Shown: piece by piece, positions 1-6,953 of the stretch
Layout: each line of letters starts with the position of its first letter
Position numbering within the stretch: position 1 is the stretch's first letter
Source of the DNA: Thermoplasmata archaeon
Lineage (GTDB): Archaea > Thermoplasmatota > E2 > UBA202 > DSCA01
NCBI GenBank assembly: GCA_008297795.1
Contig: VBQP01000025.1
Span: 1-10,605, forward strand
Length of the DNA stretch: 10,605 bases
Direction of reading: 5' to 3'
The notes under the pieces: model-generated
The model's input: only the letters and a program-made list of their open reading frames with translations
Database searches by the model: none
Told to the model about the DNA's origin: nothing
Position numbers and translations under genes: made by a program

Positions 1-1265
1 ATTGTGCTTCCTGCCTCCACATCTGCCCAGTGAAGGTTTCCCCCGCAATAAATGTCAGAGCCGGAATTCTCTTTAAGAATATCCACTATGACACCCTCAA
101 TGACCGTCAGCCCGTAAGGCATATCATCAGGCAGCAGATACCAGCCATTATATGCCCCGCCCCATCCGAAGTTCAGATGGTAGTAATCGTCGGTGTTATA
201 TCCGTCAACAACCACATTATGGCCAGAGTTCCAGTCAGGCGTTACGACAGCAAGATGTGCAGGAAGAGCATCCACCATATTCATTCTCAACCTGCCATAT
301 ATGTCGGGATTGCTTTCGTTGAGGAGTTTTATCCCATCAATGCCAAAACGAATATAAGCCTGATAAGCCTGGCTCACTCCGAAAGTGCCTGATACCTCCG
401 AGCTATACACCTGCTTTGCTGCCACGCCGCAGGCAAATACAAGTGCTGCCATATCATTATCAGTAACAGGAATATCATTCTCGTAATGGGAGGATAGCGT
501 GGTAAGATAACCATTGAGTTCAGGGAATGGCGGAAAATCGTATTTTTCATGGTCGTCATCAATGACATATTGATTCCCGTTGTAGTTATGGAAGTAATCA
601 TCGCTGTCATTAAAAGAAATGCTATTTGTTGTCTTATGATAATTCAGAATCTGTGCCATTGCGATAGCAGGACATCCGGCAACGCTCCTCTTGTCATGGT
701 CGAGCGGGCAAAAATTGTTATACGGAGAATCCTGGCTCCACTCTGTCTCCAGCCACCCGCCGGTTGAGGTTGTGCCTTCGGGTGGCCATTGCTCGAAGTT
801 GTTTTTCATCCCGTCATTCTTAAAATTCAGCATACTTTTCCACATCTTCTTTCTTTCATCAATAACGATGCCCGGCAAATAATGGATATTTTTCAGCCGA
901 AGGGAGATATCCGCACTCAGCATATCTCCCAGCATGTTACGCCCTTCATAAAAATTTGAGCGAAATGAGTAGGCAATCACAGGCGGCAGGAAGAAATCTG
1001 CAGACACCACAACATAACCTCTGGGCTGCAGATGGAATACATAAAAAAGTGGCTTTTCGCCTTCATAAAAAGCAGTTTTACCAGATATTGAAAAATCACC
1101 CTTCCCGAGTTGGAAAATCTTCGCCTGTGCTACATTTTCTGCAGTTTGTATATCCACATCGCTTTTCGTAGCAATGCCACTGCCATTTATCTGTAAAAAG
1201 GCTGTTATAAAAAATATGGCAATTACAAAAAAGACAGTGGTTTTTCTGGAAAAGATTTCAGTCAT
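1..1265 (-). CDS. Secreted C10 (streptopain-type) cysteine peptidase, 3' end outside the window
   Basis: Translating the minus strand from the ATG at 1265 gives 421 codons without a stop, running off the left edge. Residues 8-30 are a hydrophobic signal peptide after a short basic N-terminus. Residues 40-105 resemble the inhibitory propeptide of the streptopain family (pattern LFYVFHLQPRGYVVVSAD). The catalytic domain spans about 165-395. Cys198 lies in SVAGCPAIAMAQILNYH, the family's nucleophile motif, and His349 lies in SGHNVVVDGY, followed by YYHLNFGWGG with the conserved Trp. From about 405 a new segment begins (GGNLHWADVEAGST), which looks like the start of an Ig-like beta-sandwich that continues outside. 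The protein should be exported as a zymogen and degrade extracellular protein. A secreted PKD-like protein gene lies 60 bases upstream on the same strand. Family assignment is from both catalytic motifs in order; substrate is unknown. Confidence 0.88.
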   Translation of the reverse strand, partial: MTEIFSRKTTVFFVIAIFFITAFLQINGSGIATKSDVDIQTAENVAQAKIFQLGKGDFSISGKTAFYEGEKPLFYVFHLQPRGYVVVSADFFLPPVIAYSFRSNFYEGRNMLGDMLSADISLRLKNIHYLPGIVIDERKKMWKSMLNFKNDGMKNNFEQWPPEGTTSTGGWLETEWSQDSPYNNFCPLDHDKRSVAGCPAIAMAQILNYHKTTNSISFNDSDDYFHNYNGNQYVIDDDHEKYDFPPFPELNGYLTTLSSHYENDIPVTDNDMAALVFACGVAAKQVYSSEVSGTFGVSQAYQAYIRFGIDGIKLLNESNPDIYGRLRMNMVDALPAHLAVVTPDWNSGHNVVVDGYNTDDYYHLNFGWGGAYNGWYLLPDDMPYGLTVIEGVIVDILKENSGSDIYCGGNLHWADVEAGST

Positions 1266-1325
1266 TGTATATGCCTCTCAATATAAGATAGGCAGTCAGC
1301 CCTTATAATTTTTCCCTGTGCGTAT

Positions 1326-2297
1326 TTAAGAAATGATAAATTCGAATATATACTTGAGGAACGGGAAGTGTTCCAAGATACACATCATGGTATAGATATC
1401 CCTGCTTTTTGGCATACTTATTATGAGGGGGTCTGACCATCCGCTCTCATACCCTTCCTCATTCTGTGCCTTGACTTTGATGGTAAAATTGCCCTCAGAT
1501 TCCCATGTATGGGAGCATTCCACCTTTTCTCCCGAATCGTAAAAATCGGTCCAGGTGGTATTGCCATCGCCCCAGTAAAAACAATACTTTATCCTTTCAC
1601 CCTTTGGATCCACGCTTGATGTGGAATAAGAATATGATTTTCCTGCCTTGCCGATATATGGTCCCGATGGCCTTTCAGGTTTGGAGGGGGTATTGATATT
1701 CATGCCATATGTCTTAAAACAAAAATCAATATCTTCTGCTTTCGTCCAAGAAATTCCACCATTTGGGGAATACCATCTGCATCCATGGGGATACACATTT
1801 TCAGTGGATACTGCCCATGTGTATGCTTCATTTTTATCTGGCTCATCAGAACTGCAGACAATATAATATGTATTACCTACCTCGACGGATATATCTGGAA
1901 AGTCGCATTCAACCCAAGTACAATTTCTGTGAAATTTGACATCTTCTTTTTTAATATATCCGCTTGTAAGGTCATCACCCCTGAGATCATCCCTTATGGA
2001 AACTTTCAGATTGTCTATGGGATTGCCCTCTCGGGCTACCAGAAGTTCCACTCTCGTCAGAGTATCAAGGGAAGGAATAAAAGACTGGGCGTTTAAGAAA
2101 TTCTTAAATGTCAGCATTCTCCAGGATTTTGACCAGTATGTCTGGGACTGATCCAGCTGGTCGTAAAGCAATACATTTCTTGAATACTCTTTGTCATTGG
2201 ATGCAAAAGAAATACCTGAAAAGTATAAAGAAAAAAACATCACCGCAACTATCAAACAGAATACCAATTTCATCTGTTTATTTTTTTCTCTACTCAT
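1326..2297 (-). CDS. Secreted protein with beta-sandwich domain, PKD-like domain and hydrophobic tail
   Basis: The 323-residue product starts with a signal peptide: basic residues, then a hydrophobic stretch at about 10-28 and a small-residue cleavage site near SFASN. Residues 42-197 form a probable jelly-roll-like beta-sandwich (AQSFIPSLDTLTRVELLVARE, then VSIRDDL), a module I recognise from archaeal secreted proteins, where it may bind carbohydrate or other surfaces. Residues 204-295 form a PKD/Ig-like domain, with YWGDGNTTW in place of the usual WGDG core, then SHTWESEGNFTIKVKAQN. The end, MPKSRDIYTMMCILEHFPFL plus a hydrophobic stretch, is a short tail after the domain. No catalytic residues are visible, so it is probably a binding or adhesion protein. 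It precedes the C10 peptidase gene by 60 bases, so co-expression is plausible. The start could be Met9 (2273): a TATA-like box lies only about 16 bases before the first ATG, which suits the downstream Met better. Confidence 0.8.
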   Translation of the reverse strand: MSREKNKQMKLVFCLIVAVMFFSLYFSGISFASNDKEYSRNVLLYDQLDQSQTYWSKSWRMLTFKNFLNAQSFIPSLDTLTRVELLVAREGNPIDNLKVSIRDDLRGDDLTSGYIKKEDVKFHRNCTWVECDFPDISVEVGNTYYIVCSSDEPDKNEAYTWAVSTENVYPHGCRWYSPNGGISWTKAEDIDFCFKTYGMNINTPSKPERPSGPYIGKAGKSYSYSTSSVDPKGERIKYCFYWGDGNTTWTDFYDSGEKVECSHTWESEGNFTIKVKAQNEEGYESGWSDPLIISMPKSRDIYTMMCILEHFPFLKYIFEFIIS

Positions 2298-2307
2298 ATA
2301 TGGTAAT

Positions 2308-2318
2308 TATATATAAAT
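2308..2318 (-). promoter_or_regulatory. TATA-like box upstream of the secreted PKD protein
   Basis: On the minus strand this reads AATTTATATATAA, a close match to an archaeal TATA box. Its centre near 2313 predicts transcription starting near 2287, which falls inside the first codons of the 2297 start but 14 bases ahead of Met9 at 2273. This is the main reason to consider Met9 as the true start. Prediction from spacing only; the region is generally AT-rich. Confidence 0.4.
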
Positions 2319-2342
2319 TCTTAAAATTTTCTATCATGCTAT

Positions 2343-2369
2343 CACTGTGTATGCCATGATTATGCAGTG
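2343..2369. repeat. Imperfect inverted repeat in the divergent spacer
   Basis: CACTGTGTA (2343-2351) and TATGCAGTG (2361-2369) could pair over nine positions, counting two G-U pairs as RNA, around a 9-base loop. It lies between two divergent genes, so it could be an operator, but it may be chance. Confidence 0.25.
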
Positions 2370-2464
2370 TGAAGTTGCATATCAAAAATCGGCGGATCTT
2401 TGAATACATTACAAATCGCTCGGGTAAACCCCAAACATTTTTTATTTTTTCATGCTTTATATGT

Positions 2465-3487
2465 GTGAGAAAGGTAGCGGTTGTTGAGAAAAGATATGCA
2501 AAAGATGCAATAAGGTTTCTGCTGGAAAATGATATGCTTGATGACAGCAGGAGAATATCTCGCAGCAATGGTAAGGTGGAAATACCTGTGAAAAGCGACA
2601 TTGAACTTCCGTTTCCCTATTCCATTAAAGAGCAGGAGAAAGTGCTTTACAGGACACAGTATGAGCCCTTCAGAGAAATAAAGAAGAGGGCATCAGAAAT
2701 TATTGAAGGAGAGGAAGAATTGCTCCCAAAAAAATGGGAGAGATTCGGAGATGTTCTTATAATAAAATTTCCTGAAGGCATGGAAAGGAAAAAAGAACTG
2801 GCAAAGATTTATGCAGATGTGTTAAAATGCAGAACAGTGCTGGAAGATGTTGGGGGCATAACAGGCATTAAAAGAAAACCGCTTGTGAAATACATATATG
2901 GAGACAGAAACGCTGAGACAACACATGTCGAAAACAAAATAAAATTCATGTTCGATGCATCAAAAATAATGTTTTCCTCTGGCAATGTGGATGAGAGAAT
3001 AAGAATGGCGTATGCTGGGAAGGAAGGGGAGGTGGTGGTTGATATGTTTGCGGGAATAGGTTACTTCTCCATACCAATTGCATTTTACTCAAAAACAAAT
3101 GTATATGCATGCGAAATAAATCCCGTGGCATATGGGTATTTAAAAAAGAATATAGAACTCAACAATGTGAAAAAAAATGTCACTGCACTTTACGGCGACT
3201 GCAGGGAGGTTGCGCCCCGCGGCGTGGCTGACAGGATCATAATGGGGTATTTCAAATCAAAAAATTTTCTGCCGCATGCCATGGAGATTTTGAGGGGGGA
3301 AGGTGTGATACATTATCATACCACATGTCCAAAAAGTTCTTTTCCTGAAGAGCCTTTCAGAGATGTTGCCAGGGCTGCCATTGACTCGGGGAAGCGCGCA
3401 GAGATGATATTCCATAGGAAGGTCAAGTCATATGCACCCAGCATAATTCATGGCGTAACCGATGTGAAAATAAGCGAGGGGCATTAG
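2465..3487 (+). CDS. taw2: tRNA-Phe wyosine-pathway aminocarboxypropyltransferase (Taw2/TYW2 family)
   Basis: The predicted 340-residue protein transfers the 3-amino-3-carboxypropyl group of S-adenosylmethionine onto 4-demethylwyosine at position 37 of tRNA-Phe. Residues 1-45 align with the small N-terminal domain of archaeal Trm5. Residues 125-185 carry the GIKRKP, HVEN and IMFSSGNVDER stretches of the Trm5/Taw2 superfamily. The SAM-binding loop is VVDMFAGIGYFSIP (191-204). Two points favour Taw2 over the G37 methyltransferase Trm5: IIMGYF (258-263) where Trm5 has an NLP motif, and IHYHTTCP (282-289). The C-terminus KVKSYAPSIIHGVTDVKI also matches Taw2. The GTG at 2465 is chosen because similarity begins there; an in-frame ATG at 2369 would add 32 residues unlike the family. 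radA follows after 36 bases. Confidence 0.85.
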   Translation: MRKVAVVEKRYAKDAIRFLLENDMLDDSRRISRSNGKVEIPVKSDIELPFPYSIKEQEKVLYRTQYEPFREIKKRASEIIEGEEELLPKKWERFGDVLIIKFPEGMERKKELAKIYADVLKCRTVLEDVGGITGIKRKPLVKYIYGDRNAETTHVENKIKFMFDASKIMFSSGNVDERIRMAYAGKEGEVVVDMFAGIGYFSIPIAFYSKTNVYACEINPVAYGYLKKNIELNNVKKNVTALYGDCREVAPRGVADRIIMGYFKSKNFLPHAMEILRGEGVIHYHTTCPKSSFPEEPFRDVARAAIDSGKRAEMIFHRKVKSYAPSIIHGVTDVKISEGH

Positions 3488-3488
3488 T

Positions 3489-3496
3489 TTTATAAA
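3489..3496 (+). promoter_or_regulatory. TATA-like box of radA
   Basis: TTTATAAA lies just after the taw2 stop codon. Its centre, near 3493, predicts transcription starting around 3519, giving a leader of about 5 bases before the radA ATG at 3524, an almost leaderless mRNA as is common in archaea. The sequence and spacing are seen directly; function is inferred. Confidence 0.5.
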
Positions 3497-3523
3497 TCCA
3501 AACCATATTGAAAGTCGAGAGAT

Positions 3524-4459
3524 ATGAGCGATTTAGAAGACCTTCCTGGAGTTGGACCCTCAACAGCGAAAAAACTTGAAGAAGCAGGTTTTGATGATTT
3601 GATGGCTATAGCAGTTGCTTCTCCCAGCGAACTTGCAGCAGTTGCAGACATAGGGGAGGGCACTGCATCAAAGATAATTCAGGCAGCGCGCCAGAAGGCA
3701 GACGTTGGCGGATTCGAGACAGGAGATGTAATACTTGAGAGAATGAAGGAAAGGAAAAAACTCACCACGGGTTCAAAATCATTTGATGAACTTCTTGGCG
3801 GCGGGTTTGAGACGCAGGCAATCACTGAACTTTTCGGAGAGTTCGGCTCTGGAAAGACGCAGATTGCACACCAGCTTTGCGTGAATGTTCAGATGCCGGT
3901 GGAGGAAGGCGGTCTTGACGGACATGCTGTTTTCATAGATACCGAAAATACATTTCGACCTGAAAGAATAATCCAGATGGCAAGCGCCTATGATATGGAT
4001 ACAGATGAAGTTCTGAAAAAAATACACGTTGCCACTGCATACAACTCAAATCACCAGATGATGCTCGTGGAAAAAGCAATGGAGATAGCAAAGGAGGTTC
4101 CTGTGCGACTCATAGTTGTCGATTCATTGACGGGACATTTCAGAGCGGAGTATGTTGGAAGGGGAACTCTCGCCGATAGACAGCAGAAATTGAATACGCA
4201 CATGCACGAACTGCTCAAATTCGGCAGGCTCAACAATGCAGTGATATGCGTCACAAATCAGGTATCTGCAAAGCCAGATGCATTCTTCGGCGACCCGACA
4301 AGGCCCATAGGAGGACACATAGTGGGACATACGGCAATGTTTAGAATATATCTGAGGAAATCCAAAGGGGGAAAAAGGATAGCCCGACTCATAGATTCAC
4401 CTCATCTGCCGGAGGGCGAAGCGGTTTTCACAGTCAACGAGGAAGGGATACGTGACTGA
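3524..4459 (+). CDS. radA: DNA repair and recombination protein RadA
   Basis: This is the archaeal RecA/Rad51 recombinase, which forms ATP-dependent filaments on single-stranded DNA and catalyses strand exchange. The 311-residue length is normal for the family. Residues 1-58 hold the N-terminal helix-hairpin-helix domain (LPGVGPSTAKKLEEAGF). The linker at 62-70 contains FETGD, at the position of the Phe-based polymerisation motif. The ATPase core follows with Walker A GEFGSGKT (105-112), FIDTENTFRPERI (137-149), Walker B LIVVD (196-200), the DNA-binding loop 1 region near HFRAEYVGRGTLADRQQ, and VTNQVSAKPDAFFGDPTRPIGGHI (loop 2 region). The C-terminus DSPHLPEGEAVFTVNEEGIRD is typical. It has its own TATA-like box, and hypE starts one base after its stop, so the two are probably co-transcribed. 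It is the strongest archaeal marker in the window. Confidence 0.98.
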   Translation: MSDLEDLPGVGPSTAKKLEEAGFDDLMAIAVASPSELAAVADIGEGTASKIIQAARQKADVGGFETGDVILERMKERKKLTTGSKSFDELLGGGFETQAITELFGEFGSGKTQIAHQLCVNVQMPVEEGGLDGHAVFIDTENTFRPERIIQMASAYDMDTDEVLKKIHVATAYNSNHQMMLVEKAMEIAKEVPVRLIVVDSLTGHFRAEYVGRGTLADRQQKLNTHMHELLKFGRLNNAVICVTNQVSAKPDAFFGDPTRPIGGHIVGHTAMFRIYLRKSKGGKRIARLIDSPHLPEGEAVFTVNEEGIRD

Positions 4460-4460
4460 T

Positions 4461-5495
4461 ATGGCGGAGAGAATAGAACTGCCTCAGGGCGCAGGCGGCA
4501 GCGAGACCGCATCCCTGATAAAAAAATACATTCTGCCGAACTTCCACCAGCCCGATATGGAGATTCCGCTTGACGCCCTTGATGACGCTGCTGTGATAGA
4601 CGGAATTGTTTTTACTACAGACAGCCATACTGTGAAGCCCATATTTTTCCCTGGCGGGGACATAGGAATGCTTGCTGTTGCAGGCACGATTAACGACGTT
4701 GCGGTAATGGGTGCAAAGCCAATTGCTCTCTCTGCCGGGTTCATAATAGAGGAGGGTTTTCTCATGAATGAACTCGAAGAAATAATAAAAAGCATGGGGA
4801 AACTTTCCTCAGAAGCAGGAGTGCCAATAGTTACAGGCGATACAAAGGTCGTTGAAAAAGGGAGCATAGAGCAGATAATAATAAACACGGCAGGCATAGG
4901 CGTTGGAAGCGAACTGCTAAGCAGGAATATGGAATATGTCGGCAGAGGAAAAAAGTGGCTGCAGGACTCTTCCCTACAACCAGGTGATAAAATACTTCTG
5001 AGCGGAAAAATCGCAGATCACGGCATAGCCATAATTTCATTCCGCGAAGGCTATGGCTTTGATACAAAAATAAAGTCAGATGTTGCACCAGTAAATGGAC
5101 TTATGGAGGAATGCCTGAAGGTAAAAGGCGTGGTGGCTGCAAAGGATCCGACAAGGGGGGGGCTGTCAAACGCCCTTAACGAAATGGCTGAAAAATCAGG
5201 AGTGGGCATGCTCATAGACGAAGAGAGAATTCCGATAAATGAAGGCACAATGGCAGCATGCGAAATGCTCGGCATAGACCCTTATAACATAGGAAATGAA
5301 GGAAAGGTTGTAATGGGTGTTGTCGAGGATAAAGCAGAAGAGATGCTGAAGGCGATGAGAAAACATCCCCTGGGAAGAGATGCAGAGATAATAGGGGAAG
5401 TGACTGAAGGAAAGCATGTCATACTGGAAACAAGCGTCGGGGGAAAACGCATACTGGAAGCGCCCATAGGCGACCCCATACCAAGGATATGCTGA
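4461..5495 (+). CDS. hypE: Hydrogenase maturation factor HypE
   Basis: HypE takes the carbamoyl group delivered by HypF onto its C-terminal cysteine and dehydrates it with ATP to a thiocyanate, the source of the cyanide ligands on the iron of [NiFe] hydrogenases. The 344-residue protein has the HypE/PurM-like layout: GAGGSETASLI near the N-terminus, DDAAVIDG (41-48), FTTDSHTVKPIFFPGGDIG (51-69), GTINDVAVMGAKP (75-87), GDTKVV (126-131), and KDPTRGGL (228-235). It ends in PRIC, and Cys344 is the modified residue. The ATG at 4461 gives the usual start MAERIELPQGAGG; an in-frame GTG at 4452, overlapping radA, is the alternative. No other hyp or hydrogenase gene is in the window, so the target enzyme must lie elsewhere. 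A segment near 153-173 seems slightly longer than in the bacterial protein. Confidence 0.95.
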   Translation: MAERIELPQGAGGSETASLIKKYILPNFHQPDMEIPLDALDDAAVIDGIVFTTDSHTVKPIFFPGGDIGMLAVAGTINDVAVMGAKPIALSAGFIIEEGFLMNELEEIIKSMGKLSSEAGVPIVTGDTKVVEKGSIEQIIINTAGIGVGSELLSRNMEYVGRGKKWLQDSSLQPGDKILLSGKIADHGIAIISFREGYGFDTKIKSDVAPVNGLMEECLKVKGVVAAKDPTRGGLSNALNEMAEKSGVGMLIDEERIPINEGTMAACEMLGIDPYNIGNEGKVVMGVVEDKAEEMLKAMRKHPLGRDAEIIGEVTEGKHVILETSVGGKRILEAPIGDPIPRIC

Positions 5496-5530
5496 AAAAA
5501 TCTTCACTCCAGCAATTCTTTTCTTTTTTT
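5495..5530. terminator. Convergent hypE/pyrE end with T-tracts on both strands
   Basis: The hypE and pyrE stop codons face each other with 8 bases between them. On the plus strand a T-rich run (5516-5530, ending in seven Ts) follows hypE and lies within the end of pyrE. On the minus strand six Ts (5500-5495) directly follow the pyrE stop. T-tracts without a hairpin are the usual archaeal intrinsic terminator, so both transcripts probably end here. Confidence 0.5.
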
Positions 5531-6211
5531 CTCATCCTGATATTTTTCGCTGTTGTCCAGATAGTCCTTTATAACTTCATATTCCTTCTCTAATATGAAA
5601 TCCCTGAGCCATTCTATTCCTCTGCTTTTGAAGGGTATTATGGCATGCAATTTTATGCCATGCTTTTTTGCTATTTCCTCCGCTCCCTGCTCCCTGTCTA
5701 TTATGACTGCAACATCCCTGCATTCTACTTTTACTCCCCTCTTTTCGCCTTCCATCTTGAGTTGCTCTATTGCAACCATCTTGCTGTCAAATTTTGTTAC
5801 CAGGTCATCAACTGCAACGAATTTATCTCCGTCTGCAATCTCCCCCTCCACGAGAGAGTGCTCACCGTATTTCATTGCCGCTGTTTTCAGCCCTTCCAGA
5901 GAAGTAGCGCCTTCGAGTTTTCTGGTATAGCACATTGGCATGCCATGCCCCACAGAGATGGCAGATGCTATAGGGATGCCAGCCATTGCTATGCCAAGAA
6001 CTCTGTCAGCATTACATTCTTTTTCAATCATTTCTCCCATATGCATCCCTATTTTTCTGAGGAGAGACGGATATGATGGCAGCGAACGAAGTTGAATGTA
6101 AAAAGGGCTCCATAGCCCGGAAACAAGTCTCCATCCCTCTGGCTTATCACGAAGCCATGTTTTTATAAGCCCGTGTCTGTAAAGTTCAACAACTATTTCC
6201 TTTCCCTGCAT
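5504..6211 (-). CDS. pyrE: Orotate phosphoribosyltransferase-like protein
   Basis: The 235-residue product probably joins orotate to PRPP to form orotidine 5'-phosphate. GWRLVSGLWSPFYIQLR (27-42) matches the orotate-side region of OPRTs. GIAMAGIPIASAIS (73-86) and CYTRKLEG (94-101) fit the loops around the substrate site. FVAVDDLVTKFDS (131-143) is the PRPP-binding motif: the two acidic residues are kept, but the usual TGG/TGT after VT is replaced by KFD. The C-terminus is charged and coiled-coil-like, longer than in bacterial PyrE. The ATG at 6211, four bases after the pyrF stop and preceded by a GAGTGAT ribosome-binding-like sequence, is preferred to a TTG at 6223 that would overlap pyrF. 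Adjacency to pyrF supports the role. Another purine or pyrimidine phosphoribosyltransferase activity is possible given the altered loop. Confidence 0.82.
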   Translation of the reverse strand: MQGKEIVVELYRHGLIKTWLRDKPEGWRLVSGLWSPFYIQLRSLPSYPSLLRKIGMHMGEMIEKECNADRVLGIAMAGIPIASAISVGHGMPMCYTRKLEGATSLEGLKTAAMKYGEHSLVEGEIADGDKFVAVDDLVTKFDSKMVAIEQLKMEGEKRGVKVECRDVAVIIDREQGAEEIAKKHGIKLHAIIPFKSRGIEWLRDFILEKEYEVIKDYLDNSEKYQDEKKRKELLE

Positions 6212-6215
6212 TTTA

Positions 6216-6932
6216 TCACTCAAATTTTAGCGCCTCTGAGCAGAATTCCTTTGCTGCATTCTCAATGTTACTGCTTCTGTATATCGCAGAGCCCACTATT
6301 GCATATGCAGAGCGCCCTTTCAGTATGGAAAATGCTTTCCCTATTTCCCCGCCCTGACTGCCTATTCCTGGCATGCAGTATTTGGGAGCGGAAATCATTT
6401 CAGAAAGAAATTCATTATACTTTTTTATGGCATCGTAACGGTTGCCTGGAAGTATGAAATACTCCACACCATTTTCTGCTCCCACCCTGTAGATTCTTTC
6501 AGGCGAGTCGTTTTTTATAAACCCGCCTTCCTTTTCAAGATATGCAGTATGTGTCATCTCCCCGCCCACCATCGGTACCATATTCTTTTCGAAAATAGCC
6601 CTTATGAATGCCTTTTCCGTTTCGGGACCTGCCTGCGGGAATATTATCATGCTATTTATGCCACTGCTGCTGCAGACCTCTGCAAATTTTTCTCCCATCT
6701 GGGGGATATCTGTCCCTGCCTTCTGATGGTCGTAAATGAGAGGAAGGTCGCAATGCTCCCTGACTATTTCACTGAGAGCACCAAGACCATATGAAAGACC
6801 AAGGGTTGCCCCGACCTTGTATCCCACTATGCCCTCAATATGATACGTCCTGCTGACAAGTTCTCTGAAATGCTCGATGGAAAGAACATCGCATGCAACT
6901 ATGACCCCATGCTCCTTTTCAAATAACATCAT
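6216..6932 (-). CDS. pyrF: Divergent orotidine 5'-phosphate decarboxylase
   Basis: The enzyme would decarboxylate OMP to UMP, the last step of UMP synthesis. The 238-residue length is normal. The TIM-barrel landmarks are present: VACD (12-15), GYKVG (37-41), IYDHQKAGTDIP (66-77), a GGEMTH strand (123-128), FILPGNRY (159-166), MPGIGSQGGEIGKAF (187-201) and AIVGSAIY (211-218). The catalytic Lys/Asp set would be Lys39, Asp68, Lys71 and Asp75. The loop spacing, D-x-x-K-x-x-x-D, is one residue longer on each side than the usual D-x-K-x-x-D. The phosphate-binding VGRxIY motif has Ser instead of Arg. GGAG at a good distance precedes the ATG; the second codon is also ATG. It lies 21 bases after tgt and directly before pyrE. 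Assignment rests on these motifs and on the pyrE neighbour. Confidence 0.83.
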   Translation of the reverse strand: MMLFEKEHGVIVACDVLSIEHFRELVSRTYHIEGIVGYKVGATLGLSYGLGALSEIVREHCDLPLIYDHQKAGTDIPQMGEKFAEVCSSSGINSMIIFPQAGPETEKAFIRAIFEKNMVPMVGGEMTHTAYLEKEGGFIKNDSPERIYRVGAENGVEYFILPGNRYDAIKKYNEFLSEMISAPKYCMPGIGSQGGEIGKAFSILKGRSAYAIVGSAIYRSSNIENAAKEFCSEALKFE

Positions 6933-6953
6933 CTGTAATGCTCCACAGCATTT

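Larger units (their letters stand above)
2298..2464. other. Divergent intergenic region
   Basis: This 167-base AT-rich spacer separates the minus-strand secretion genes from the plus-strand taw2 gene, so it must hold both promoters unless transcription enters from further away. It contains the minus-strand TATA-like box (2308-2318), an imperfect inverted repeat (2343-2351 with 2361-2369) and a plus-strand T/A-rich stretch (2437-2450) placed about 22 bases before the taw2 GTG. An open frame covers the last third upstream of the GTG, but its residues do not resemble the Taw2/Trm5 N-terminus, so I treat it as non-coding. Confidence 0.5.

Noticed and set aside
30..1171. Several short plus-strand open frames at the left end
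   Set aside because: They are antisense to the C10 peptidase, whose minus-strand frame is open throughout and carries both catalytic motifs.
1266..1325. A separate promoter or terminator between the two secreted-protein genes
   Set aside because: The gap has some A/T-rich patches and a GAGAGG ribosome-binding-like sequence, but no box at convincing spacing and no hairpin.
2465..3487. Trm5 (tRNA G37 N1-methyltransferase)
   Set aside because: The NLP motif of Trm5 is replaced by MGY, and the IHYH and C-terminal YAP..H motifs match Taw2 instead.
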